A stretch of 18,211 nt of DNA from Bisporella sp. PMI_857 (lineage: Eukaryota; Ascomycota; Leotiomycetes; Helotiales; Helotiaceae): assembly GCA_021307315.1 (NCBI GenBank), contig JAJSPD010000221.1:1-18211 (forward strand), in the 5' to 3' direction. The notes beneath the pieces were generated by a model. That model saw only the letters and a program-made list of their open reading frames with translations, was not told the DNA's origin and ran no database searches. A program made the translations under genes and the position numbers. Each line of letters opens with the position of its first letter. The stretch's first letter is position 1. Positions 1 to 10,092 of the stretch are shown in pieces.

Positions 1-464
1 TCATAGGTGGTTGCCTGTCGGCGTTTCAATGTAGTCTATAACATTCCTAATCATTCACAGGATGACTTCCGAAAAATATGGTCAAACTTTGGGTAATTTC
101 TAGTTGAATTTTTGGACAACAACCATTTCTCACGCATGTTTTACATCCGTAATGCAAGGCGGGTGGTCTCTGATTATATCATTACAGAGCACACAGCATC
201 TATTGGAAACGGAATAGCAACGCAAATATCTTGGTCTTAAGAAATTACAAAGTTTTAGCACTCAGTGTGTTTCTGAATCCGCGGGATCTCAAAAGTTTAA
301 AGCTCCTGAAAGCCACGACCTCTCGAGAGTGCAAAGATGTTTTATTAGTTTGTAGTTACGCGTTAAGTAAAGCTTAGTATTCAACACGACTAATTTTTTA
401 TACTTGCAACAGGTTTTACCGTATTGCTATACCTGATACGGCTACTTTCAACCAACATTGTCAG
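1..464. other. Intergenic, no gene seen
   Basis: AT-rich sequence with stops in all frames at short intervals. I recognise no coding exon, RNA gene or repeat. It follows the 3' end of the transporter pseudogene, so it may hold that gene's former 3' untranslated region and the flank of a gene outside the window. Confidence 0.5.
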
Positions 465-1622
465 TTAATACAAATTCTTCTTTCGAGGATTCCCTTGCCC
501 GTTACATCTTGACAACCTCCAAGAAAGCCACCCGGACCCCAGCATTGCCCACGCACCAAATCTTAAGACTTATGCCGTCCCATCTCGGCTCCCCAACGCG
601 TCCGCCAATGCAAAAACCGCACTGCAAATCCCTGCCGCAATGATTTGTGGCGCCAAAATAGCCTCATTGTTTAAACCTACAATAGTTCCCGTCTGGGGTA
701 CACCGAATTTTTTTCCCTCTTCGCGCATTTCATTCTCAATCTCATGTCCCATATTTTCAAACGGCGCCCAGAGGGTCAACGACCAGGAGAAGCCGAGACT
801 AGCGACAAGAATTGTACCGCCGATGTAGCAAGTTATGAAGAAAGTAAAGAGCATAACGAAAGAGAAGAATATGTGAGCTATCGCCCAGAGGAAGGTTATT
901 GGTAGGTTCAGATTTCGGTCTTGAATGCGGAAGGCGAGAGGCGATTTAGAGGGAGTGGTCCGGGTAAAGAAGGTAGAGAGGAGAATATTGGCCAGCAGGG
1001 CGACGGCTGCAAAAGAAAGGTTAGCCAGGGTGCTGGCACGGAGGGAGCGTGCATTAATTGTTCTTTGAGGAGCCTGTAACGGCAATTCCGAGGACAAGTC
1101 TCGAGGGAGTTAGTATTTTATAATGCGGTCGGCTGAAAATTACTCACATTGTTCTTTCGCATAACTGTTTTAAGAGGTATTTGAATCAGTGATAACAGCT
1201 TTTACAGGATTTTACAGAAACTTACGTCGTTAAGTAGTATAGAAAGGGAAACCACCCCGTCCATGCCCAAAACTGTATATGGAAGACCTTTCGAATAGTC
1301 TCCGGCATATCTTGGTAGCAGGCAAGCAACCCTCTTGGAATTTCCAGCACCTTGCTGAAATTTGATTTCTTTGATTTCCTGTTCGATCGTGGGGTTATCT
1401 CGCGAACAAAGGTGCAGGCAGTCAGAGCAGTGCAATTGATGCAATCACACATAGACTTTGGAAGTGAGTCAAGGAAGGCCGCTTGATCACCCTTTCCACC
1501 TCTAGATATCCAAATACATACCCAAAGATATTCCCAGCTCCAGTCATGTAGCTGACCCAGGCACTAGCGCGGTGTTGCTGTGATGGCGGTGCTTGTTCGA
1601 CGATCAGAGCTGTCATGCTCAT
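465..1622 (-). pseudogene. SLC45/GPH-family sucrose transporter, C-terminal half only, broken
   Basis: Family members are about 600-aa, 12-helix proton-coupled disaccharide transporters of the plasma membrane. Seen here is the C-terminal half: ALIVEQAPPSQQHRASAW then MTGAGNIFGY (1614-1530), WAWTGWFPFLYY (about 1275-1232) and VGLNNEAILAPQIIAAG (about 670-620), all characteristic of fungal SLC45 proteins. Probable introns are 1225-1165 and 1147-1100, leaving a 17-nt exon at 1164-1148. Three defects are visible. The N-terminal half (about helices 1-5) is missing upstream of 1622. The frame changes between the helix ending IASIAL and the segment TACTFVRE (about 1422-1431) with no plausible intron. 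A TAA at 572-570 interrupts the last conserved segment, which continues in frame as VLRFGA with a second stop at 467-465; tryptophan is the expected residue at the TAA. Family assignment is firm. Calling it a pseudogene rests on the three independent defects. Confidence 0.72.
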
Positions 1623-2509
1623 CTACTGGCTGAATACATATGTGCGCTGATCTAGTCCGTTAAGCCCCTATGTGTCGCCCTGACGCCACCTTTATTACCT
1701 ACGCATGGCAAGTCAAGGGTGAGCTTGCGAACGCAGCCTTAAGTAACCCTCGGACTTGCCGAAATTACAACGAGATTTTAGAATGGGGTAGACAGCATGC
1801 GTGGACTACAGTTGATTTTCACCATAATATGGCAGAGGTTAAACCATGAAGGGTATTATTAATTTTAACAGCTTGGAAGGCAATAGCCAAAGTTTAGCGG
1901 TGACTAAAGATCAAAACTCAACATATTCATTTCAACTAAGATATACTGGCCGAAATATAAAGCGCTCCTTTTCCAAACTCTATATTAACCTATCCGCTAT
2001 TCCATGAGTCTTTAATTATTAGCCATCTGCATTGCAATACAACGTAGAGGAGGGTTTATCAATCTACGGCTAAAGCCCTCGCCTTCATCGCGCGTGCCGG
2101 AGTTAACCACAATGCTGTCGCACTTCTTCGATGCCAATTCCTAGTTGCTGGTTCTAGGCAGGTCTCAGAATATTATTCGCAACCATGGTTACAAAGCTTA
2201 ATTAGACCGATTTCTAAGATTTTTGTACTAGTCAACCCTGGGGCCTCTGAAAGACCACCCTCGGTCTCTTCAAAAAAAGTCTCATCGAGCTTCACAAGAA
2301 ATTTTGACCTGGGCAATAGACATTTTGACACGCTCATTGCTCTCAAACCCGTATATTATACATGGTCTTACCTACACGTTTACCCTGACCATGTTTTCGG
2401 TCATCTAGTTATCGGTACTGGGAGTAAGCCTTTGATATCATGAATATAAAACTCACAGCATCTCATTCTTCAAACTGCTGTCTTCACATCAAAAAATTGC
2501 TGTTTATGA
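1623..2509. other. Intergenic with one ATG-less open frame
   Basis: No recognised gene. On the plus strand one frame stays open from 2048 to a TGA at 2441-2443 (about 131 codons) but contains no ATG, and its translation resembles nothing I know. It could be a chance frame or a relic exon. The rest is AT-rich with frequent stops. The region separates the transporter pseudogene from the 3' end of the CTF1-like regulator. Confidence 0.4.
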
Positions 2510-4224
2510 CTATTCATTTTCCATGATAGAGTCTCGGAGATACTCTACAAAGTCGCCAAACTCGCTCTCTATATTGAGTCCGGAAGGTAGCAAAGATACA
2601 GGCTTTTCATTTGTGCTCCTTTCAATAGAGGAATTTTCCGTTTCGTCTTCAGATGTCCAAACATTGTCTCGACATTGAGTGTACGGTGATTGTGGGATAG
2701 AAGGAAGGTGTATAGACGATGCAGAGGGCGACCATGTTGTCTTGTTGGCCAAGGATTTGGAGATTAGAGACTCATTGCTGCACCAACAAATTATTGCCTT
2801 CTCTACACAATCTGTTGCATTGATCCTCATTCTAAGTTCATCAATTTCCTCGTATCTAGCTGGACTTTTATCCAGGTCAAAGTCTTCCAAGCTCAGCATT
2901 CTGATATGAGAATCCTCCCTTTTAATACGAGGTAATCTTGGAAGTATAGAGCTCGATATTGAGGATAATGTATGTTCTCTTATGAATGTAACCCACCATA
3001 TCCTTCTCTCAAGGCGTTTTTTCCGTGGGTTTGGATTCTGAGAAGGAAGATCCCGATTAAGTCCCAGAACATAGGCAAGGGAGATGGCTAGTCCAAGCCA
3101 GTACCATGCGTCCTTAATAACTCTATTTGATGTTCTATTTGTTGGGCAAAGCGTCATGAGAAGCAGAGATTGTATAGTTGTAAGGCGATCAAAACAAATG
3201 TCGAAATCGTACAAAATCTGAGTCATACAGTTAGTGCGTGTATAAGCCCGGAACCTAATTCTTATTTAAATACCTTAGCCCGATTGAAAAATATTTTCTT
3301 GGCGCTCTCTCTACTCATAAAACCTTCCTTTTGTAGCACCTCCGTACTCACATAACCAACTGCAGCGAACATAACAGCCTGAAAGAGTAGGAAACTAATT
3401 TGGTGTGTTGTGCTTTTCCTGGTCATGTTGTTGAAGGCAGTTTTCAAACCGCTATATTCGACCACGGTAAGAAAGTCTTCTAGGTCAATCACAGGCAGGT
3501 GTCCATGCACAAACTCTATATACGCCTTCAACAACTGCTCCCGAAACTCTGCTTGTGGTAAAGTGAGTGCGTCATGTGATCGCAAGTATCTTGCCTCCCT
3601 CTCTCCTATATGTGGAGGGAAAGGTGTGAATATTTCGAGGAGGGATATGCCCAAATAGACCGGGGGTGGTAGGTACTGGAAGCCCGTTGCGCTGCGAATT
3701 ATCGTGTTCTTTTGTATAGACTTGTGCGAGGTATGTTCCTGTATCTGAGACGGAGCAAAGGCTTGCTTTGAGGCACTGCTGTTCATTCCTCTGGAACGGA
3801 CTCCATCCTCGCTGGAGCTCATGATTAGCTCTAGCGGTGGAATTACTTTTTGATTCGCGCTGTAAAGCAAACGTCAGCAATTATATCAGCAGTTTTAATA
3901 GTGAGTAACTATATTTAAAAATGGCATTTCATACTGAATTTTGACAGGAACAGTGCACTGAACTTCGTCATGCTCACAATTTGAACATGGTACTCCATAA
4001 ACAATGACATTGCACCTGACTTTCCTCAGATGGCAGACAGTACAGGCCATAGCAGACCTCTTACCCCGTCGTCGTCGTCTTTTGGACTGGGCTGGACCAG
4101 AAATTTGAATTACATCTTTAATAGCTGAAGCGGCGGCAGCACCGGCGTTAAACTCCGAAATTGGACTGAGGTTCAAGTGTTCGCTGTCACGCTGAGTCGC
4201 ATTGAGCTCTAAAATGCTGCTCAT
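2510..4224 (-). CDS. Zn2Cys6 transcription factor, CTF1-like (cutinase transcription factor type)
   Basis: Predicted nuclear regulator of 527 aa. Exons are 4224-3935, 3859-3274 and 3217-2510; introns of 75 and 56 bp have GTATGA and GTATTT donors, and all phases fit. A basic stretch KRRRRRGKR (residues about 48-56) precedes a binuclear zinc cluster with Cys at 61, 64, 71, 80, 83 and 90 (spacing 2-6-8-2-6). The motif ACTVCHLRKVRC followed by VYGVPCSNC is typical of the CTF1 group. The fungal-specific regulatory domain (Pfam PF04082 type) follows, about residues 150-400: YIEFVHGHLPVIDLEDFL, ISFLLFQAVMFAAVGYV, WYWLGLAISLAYVLGLNRD and KKRLERRIWW. The C-terminus is acidic and short; many relatives are longer. 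It is divergent to the second regulator at 5235. CTF1/FarA-type proteins are known to control cutinase, lipid or fatty-acid genes; the target here is unknown. The start is the first ATG in frame. Confidence 0.85.
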
Positions 4225-4760
4225 ACTGTGCCAAGTCGTCCCTTCAATTACTTGGATCAGATTATATCAGGAGACTTTGTGACACATCATAAAACCAATA
4301 TACATCCAAGAACCTTAGGTATCATGAGAAAGTAATATCTAAAATTCTATGAGCTTGAGTGGGACAACTTGTCCCGAAGTATATTTGTGATGTTCGGAAA
4401 TGCATTTCCGTCCCTGACTCTGGTCTTCGCAATCTAGTATCTTGGCAAGGATTTTCCTCCGCAATGATTCTGCACAAGGGCGATGGCTGGAAGATGAACC
4501 ACGGTAAACCTTTAGGACTCACTCAGTCCTTGCATTGCCTTGATAGCCCTTTGTGGAAAACAAGTTGGCGGTTGCTGAAGGTAAGACTACTTAAGGACAG
4601 GACGGACACCGTTCTAGAAAATGTGGTTAGTAGGATAGACATGTTAATACTCTCAGTAAGATATTGCGTTTTGCCACAAGTCTACACTTCTGGAGGATGA
4701 TAAGAACAACAGTGCTGAATCATGACAATATCTAGTATTGATATTACATAAGCTTATAAC

Positions 4761-4781
4761 TTTAACTTAGGATAAGTTAAA
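4761..4781. repeat. Perfect 9-bp inverted repeat with 3-bp spacer
   Basis: TTTAACTTA, spacer GGA, then TAAGTTAAA. It lies between the two divergent regulators. It could be an operator-like palindrome or debris of a small transposon; nothing nearby decides. Confidence 0.6.
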
Positions 4782-4835
4782 TTAGACTTGAAGGTTGCAG
4801 TAAGCGAAGTGCGGGGAAATCCTGGAGAAATGGTC

Positions 4836-5030
4836 GTGATCCCTGGAGCGCAGAGGATAGGGCACAGCAAAAAGGGATCACTCCCAGGAGGAGGGCACTG
4901 AGAAAGATTTGAGGGGGTATATTTTGTGTTGTATTGCATAAAAAAGTGGTTGGAGCAAGAGCTAGATACATGTGGCCACTAGGGCGAAATGATCCCCACT
5001 TTCCCCCACGTGATCCCTCATGTGATCCCC
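4836..5030. promoter_or_regulatory. Cluster of GTGATCCC words
   Basis: GTGATCCC occurs at 4836-4843, 5010-5017 and 5022-5029, its reverse complement GGGATCAC at 4874-4881, and the one-base variant ATGATCCC at 4989-4996. The 5010 copy overlaps the E-box CACGTG at 5007-5012. Such density in a divergent promoter suggests a repeated protein-binding site. The opposed copies at 4874 and 5010/5022 could instead be the ends of a small non-autonomous transposon. Confidence 0.4.
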
Positions 5031-5234
5031 AACCGGTTTACTCCTGCAACAACAAAGATTGGACCTTGTCAACTTGCTTGTCAGACCTGCACATACATTT
5101 TTGTTTGCCTCAGAACCCTTTTATACCTACCATATTTTCCAATTGTTCGTCTGGTCGGAACTCGACAGAAGCTCAAGCACCTCAAACCATCAAGGAAGCG
5201 GCCCATGGTCGTCCCCATACAATTGCCACTAAAA

Positions 5235-8200
5235 ATGCCTGACAAGGATGCTGGGAGTGGTATGTCAAAAGCGCGACACATTTCCACTGCCTGTACTGTA
5301 TGTATTTCGCATCTTGCTACAGCCGTCATCTCTAGGTGGCTTCTGGGGCGTCTAAATGGCTGCTTTGCGGTCCTTGTTCGGTCTCTGGCATACCCATCCA
5401 ACTGCATGAAAGGAGATTGCTAACGCTGGAGTCGTTTAGTGGTGCCGCAACAGGAAGGTCAAGGCAAGTTCAACGATCCTCTCTAGCTAGGCTCACTAAA
5501 TGTCCCCTCCTGACTGTTTCTGATTCTCCAGTGCGATGGCAAAACGCCATCATGCTCGAACTGTGTTCTTTACAAGCAGAATTGTGTTTACGATTATTCA
5601 GATAAGCGCAAGTGAGAATATCGCCCATGGCCATTTTAGTGAGATGACCTGACAATGTCTAGACAGTCGCACAAGAAGACAGTGCAGCTCCTTCAGGATC
5701 GGGTACTTCTTCTTGAGGACCTGTTAAAGAAGCACGGCATTAAAGTCCCGCCAGCGTCTATGTCTACCCCGATCGAGCCTCAGCATTCCCCTCTTCGCGA
5801 TGTTGGTGGCGAAATAGCTGACAGTCAATCCGATCAATCAATGCACGTACCCGAGGGAAGTCTACATCTTGATGAATCGGGCGGGATCACCGAGGCAGGA
5901 AGTACTCAACCATGGCAATCAGCCATCGATTCTTGGGAGTCCACTTACAAAGGGTATCAGTTGAACGATGGAATTGGTATACCACTTCAGAATGAAGCGC
6001 GAGTGCATCTAAATGATACTATTAACGTTATGCCTACATTGAATTCAACTTCAGGCAATGAAAGCATCCCCGGTACGCCTCTGGATTAACCAGTAGAGAT
6101 ACACTAAAGTTCCGTGTTCATACATAGGCTAACTGCTACGGGAACAGCAGGCGCAAGTGCTCATGTATCACCTCAGAGCGGATATTTTCAATTAACTTCT
6201 CAAAGTGATGATGACGACGAAGATATTATGAATCAACTGTCAGCGAGAATAGGCTCCTTCCAAGTTGCGGAAGATGGCCAGCTTCGATACTTTGGAGCAA
6301 CTTCCAATTTGCACATTTTGCATGATGGATTATCCTCTTTAACAACGAGGCACAACCGTACGGCCCGTGATGACGGAGATGATGTTCTTGCACGAGTAGG
6401 GCTTACTTTTGCTATAACACCTGACCTAGAGAGACATTTGGAAGATCTCTACTTTCAATGGGAAGATCCAGCAATTCATGTCGTTGATCAAGATATGTAT
6501 TTTGATTCGAAAAATGCTTACTACTCTGGCCAAGATGGGAACCCATTTTACTCAGAAACACTAAAGAACGCAATGTAAGAAACAGAATCCTCCTATGTAT
6601 GGGATATTTTCTGACATGGTGCCTCCAAAGTTGTGCAGCTGGGTCATGTCTGACCTCAAGAAATGATGTTGGACTTCCCCAGGAGGCGGCTACCTTTTTT
6701 AGTTCCCGAGCTAAAGTGCTCTTGGAGATTGAGATGGACAGCCCGCTTATTGCTACTGTACAAGCCCTTGTTATTATGAGCGCCACGGAGGCGGCTTTCA
6801 CTAGAGATCCAAGAGGATGGCTTTATAGTGGTAAATCCTTCCTTCCTTCCGAAATTATAGATAATTAACTTCAAATAGGAATGGCTGTGCGACTCAGCGC
6901 CGACCTTGGTCTACATCTCGATCTCACTAGTGATGTGCGAAAAGGTATTCTCTCCGCACGCGAGCTTGAGGTACGGCGTACTACATTTTGGGGTGTATAT
7001 ATCCATGATAAGTTAGTGTGTTCAGTTGCCTCAATAGAAATTACTAATATTTCCGTAGCATGTGGAGCCTCTACGTTGGTCGTCCATGGAGCATTGATAT
7101 TCAAGATATCTCCATCTCACGGCCATCAAAAGAGCTAGATAAAGCAAGACACATGACCTGGAATCCGGCCGCAATTTCATTTAAGCCTAGTCCGAGCCCA
7201 AATGATCCCATAAACAAAATCTATAATCCTATCGAAGCATGTACTGATGCTAATGTATCATTATGTGCAGTCATGAGGCAGCTGAGTAAGACATTGTATG
7301 GATCTAACCCGTTATATTAAATGCTGTCTAGCTCAAAGGTGCTAATAGCTAAACAGGTATTCTGCTAGAACCCTTTCAGAGGAAACCCTTCAACAATTTG
7401 CTGCCAGTATGCGTGATGAATTGGCATCCTGGGAGGAAGATTTACCTGCGGACCTGCGAGTCGATCTCCATGATGATTCGAAGTTGTACCTACCTCATAT
7501 TCTACAGTTACAGTAAGTCATCCATATTTGGAACATATAGTAGAGCTCCTTTAACATATTTCAGCATGCAATTTTATGCTATTTCAATTTTACTTCACCG
7601 CCCTTTCTTCTCGCGAAGTCTGAGAAACACCAGTGCCTCCAATGAAAGGGGTTCCGGAGATCCGCGTTTTATTTGCATCTCTGCTGCACAATCCATCATA
7701 AATCTTCTTCGAATATACCGCAAACAACATACTCTAAGCCGCACCAATGTACACATTGTCCACTTAGTTTTTACTGCCTCCCTCATTTGTGTTTACAACG
7801 CTTGTACAGTGAAAGGAGCTGCTGCGACGAGCAATCTTGCTGATTTTCAATTTTGTTGCCAAGCTCTTAGTGAGATTGGTCAGGCTTACCAGAATGCAAC
7901 AAGGGCACTGGAAGTTATCATATGTATCAAACGCGAGTGGATTAACAAATCACGCAACTCTTTACGCAAAAAGAGGGGCTTGATAGCTGAAACTGATGGT
8001 TTAAATGGGATGGGACGTAAGAAACGGTTTACAGAGAACAATAGCGAGCACTTTCATACAACCTCTATATTGGCAACAGATATCTTTGGGCATCGCAACT
8101 CTCATCAACTCGGCTCTTGGCAATTTCAAGCAGGGAGCGATGGTGTTCATCTTGGCGAACCGTTCTTTGTTAACAACATCTTCATCTCGACTGAACATAA

Positions 8201-8246
8201 TGCACACATGGGACCAAATAATGGACAGCATGGAAGTCCATTCTAA
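5235..8246 (+). CDS. Zn2Cys6 fungal-specific transcription factor, ten exons
   Basis: Predicted nuclear regulator of 807 aa. Exons: 5235-5297, 5440-5463, 5532-5611, 5663-6072, 6151-6574, 6631-6830, 6879-7011, 7059-7310, 7357-7512, 7565-8246; their lengths sum to 2424 nt, in frame throughout. The zinc cluster has Cys at 20, 23, 30, 37, 40 and 47 (CTWC, then KCDGKTPSCSNC) and is spread over exons 1-3. Exon 2 is only 24 nt and is followed by a GC-AG intron (AAG then gcaagt). After the finger, KQSHKKTVQLLQDRVLLLED (from residue 56) is a basic/leucine-rich linker of the kind used for dimerisation. The PF04082-type domain follows, about residues 320-600: ICAAG, RAKVLLE, RGWLYSG joined to MAVRLSADLGLHLD, TTFWGVYIHD, MWSLYVGRP and FYAISILLHRPFF. 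The start ATG at 5235 has A at -3 and is the first sensible one before the finger. It is convergent with ADH1, 96 bp apart, and probably regulates the cluster; that role is inferred. A 63-nt in-frame GT-AG stretch (8017-8079) in the last exon might be an optional intron. Confidence 0.88.
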
Positions 8247-8342
8247 TATGCTAAGAATTCCCCGGCATGCTGAAACACAGATCAATTGGAAGCTGGCTCA
8301 ATGAGATCTCTAACTCTGTCGAGTTTGAATGCGCGTAAGTGA

Positions 8343-9553
8343 TCAGGTCACCTTAAAGATAACTTTCTGCACTTTCATGGCATCGAAGAGTTTATAACCT
8401 TCAATTGCTTGACCTAATGGCATAACGTTACCCGTCATGAAACTGAGGGAGAGCTGTTAGTCAATGATTAGAATATCGAGCCCGCAACTTACTCAAGCAA
8501 ATGTTGTGTTCTTTTCAAGCTTTCCAGTGCGTCCGGGAATATGCCTTGTCCACGTATTAGCGGGTGTAAATTTAACAACATTCATTGTTTGCTAAACTTA
8601 CTCCTTACAGGACACCTTCCCATTTGTAACTTCAAGTTCTTTCCATATGCCTCTTTTGCCGTCCAAGGAACCTCCCCATTATGCACTCCAACACTGGAAA
8701 TTCTGCCCCAGGGTCTTAATATTTCAAACCCCATCCTTAGCGCAGCACTGGACCCTACAACTTCAATAACGATGTCAGCACCTCTCCCATCCGTCAACTT
8801 CTTGACGCGTTCCTTCAGCCCCTCACTATCCGTCAGATAATTCCATGGCTCCGCACCAAGTTTTCTCGCTTGCTCCAATCTTTGCTCTACCCCATCCACA
8901 GCAATCAAATTCTTAGGCATATAACGTAAGGTATTTACTAGAGCACAAAGGCCAACCGGGCCGCAACCAACCAATACCACAGTACTTTGCCGACTCTGGG
9001 CCTCTCCCAAATCAGAAAACGCATTGCTAGCTGCAAAATATCCAGTTGGAAATATATCTGCCATGAGGCACAGTTTCAATTCATCGATGCCTTCGGGAGC
9101 TTTCACTACCGTGCCATCTGCTAAAGGGACCCGAACAAATTCCGCTTGGGCCCCATCGAGAAGAGGACACCCAAATAGCTGCCCCTTTTCGCAACGGGAC
9201 GAGTATCCATTTGAGCAGTAGAAGCAGAAACCGCACGAAGTTGTAAATGGCGCAACAACCAAGTCACCTTTAGATAAGTTTTGCACTGCTGCGCCGACAT
9301 GTTCGACGTATCCTATGAATTCGTGGCCCATGATGAAACCGGGGGTACATTTTTGGTGTCCTCGGTAGACATGAAGTTCGCTGGACACGAGTTAACGATG
9401 TCAATTGAGGGGTCGTTGGAAGCCTCCTACCCACCTTCCACAAAGTGCTGCGTACTTGACTTTTACCACAATATCTGTAGACTTCTCTAGCTTTGGTATC
9501 TCCCGCTCTTCAAGAAACACTTCATTTGGCCCTTTAAACACTACCGCATGCAT
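8343..9553 (-). CDS. Zinc-dependent alcohol dehydrogenase (MDR superfamily, FDH-like group)
   Basis: Predicted cytosolic NAD(P)-dependent oxidoreductase of 349 aa, the usual family length. Exons: 9553-9435, 9380-8602, 8544-8493, 8442-8343; three introns of 50-57 bp. Catalytic zinc ligands are Cys38 (in LCGSELHVYRGH) and His59-Glu60 (GHEFIGYVEHVG). Structural zinc ligands are Cys89, 92, 95 and 103 (CGFCFYCSN, SRC). The Rossmann motif GCGPVG is at about 178-183, with Asp in LIAVDGVEQRLEQA for the cofactor ribose, suggesting NAD(H). The C-terminus GYKLFDAMKVQKVIFKV is standard for the group. It resembles the glutathione-dependent-formaldehyde-dehydrogenase-related subgroup, whose substrates vary, so the substrate is not predicted. 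It lies downstream of the BVMO on the same strand and could supply ketone to it or oxidise an alcohol released by ester cleavage. The start ATG at 9553 has A at -3. All active-site residues are present; I see no defect. Confidence 0.9.
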
Positions 9554-10092
9554 TTTTAATTTCTGCATTCTGAGGCATTGAATTCTTGACTTTGTCTGAA
9601 CAGAAGTGTTCCTACAATATCATACCACGGAAGAAACTCTAATTTAGTAGCCATGGCGCTAATACGACATATATTAGGGAAGAGGAAGTTATAGGGTAAT
9701 GGAGAGTAGTCACACGTAACGGGAATTAAAGTATTGCTATGTTCAAAAGTCAGCTTCCGGAATATTATCACCGAAGGAATTATACTTCCGGATTGCCCAT
9801 TCATGCGCTAGAGTTTATTGTTCTCTTTTTTTTCTCGTACTATACCGACACTATTATGAGCCTTTGTTGCTCATTCTTTGTTTTCCTTTTGTTCAAGATA
9901 TTCGTCAGAACTCGTTGGGAGAAGACGAGATTAGAAGGCTTCCCTAGGACGATAAAAGTAGAGATATTTTGAGGGGAGGATTTTGCTACAAAGCATTGTA
10001 AAGCACTACAGAAAAGGGACACCTCAATGTATATTATGCAAAGTACAATACGTAATATAGGTTAATACGTATATATTGAACAGAAAATACTG
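9554..10092. other. Intergenic between ADH1 start and BVMO end
   Basis: Holds the ADH1 promoter and the BVMO 3' flank. A T-rich stretch lies at 9820-9900. The plus-strand open frame at 9739-9972 has one hydrophobic run but no family resemblance, and I treat it as chance. Two CTTCCGGA words are listed separately. Confidence 0.5.
9754..9794. promoter_or_regulatory. Paired TTCCGG sites upstream of ADH1
   Basis: CTTCCGGAAT at 9754-9763 and CTTCCGGATT at 9785-9794, in direct orientation, 31 bp apart and about 200 bp upstream of the ADH1 start, with a further CCG at 9771 between them. The first contains the palindrome TTCCGGAA, which recurs upstream of ADH2 at 14709. Zn2Cys6 proteins recognise CGG/CCG triplets, so this is a reasonable binding-site candidate, unproven. 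Confidence 0.35.

Larger units (their letters stand above)
4225..5234. other. Shared upstream region of two divergent regulator genes
   Basis: About 1 kb between the start codons of the CTF1-like gene (minus) and the second Zn2Cys6 gene (plus). It must hold both promoters. Visible structure: a perfect short inverted repeat at 4761-4781, a cluster of GTGATCCC words at 4836-5030, an E-box CACGTG at 5007-5012, the palindrome AACCGGTT at 5031-5038, and pyrimidine-rich sequence at about 5085-5140 ahead of the plus-strand start. The open frame at 4359-4700 encodes nothing recognisable and I do not count it as a gene. Confidence 0.55.

Noticed and set aside
1222..1230. In-frame TAA right after YYLTT in the SLC45 relic as a nonsense mutation
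   Set aside because: The TAA is part of a perfect GTAAGT splice donor at 1225; with the intron removed the frame continues.
1680..1780. Missing N-terminal exons of the SLC45 relic
   Set aside because: None of the expected N-terminal transporter motifs appears in any minus-strand frame here; an AG acceptor sits just before 1622 but no matching exon was found.
4359..4700. 113-codon plus-strand frame upstream of the regulators
   Set aside because: No family resemblance, no splice context, and it lies in a promoter region.
9739..9972. 77-codon plus-strand frame with a hydrophobic run as a small membrane protein
   Set aside because: The hydrophobic run comes from a T-rich tract, and nothing supports expression.
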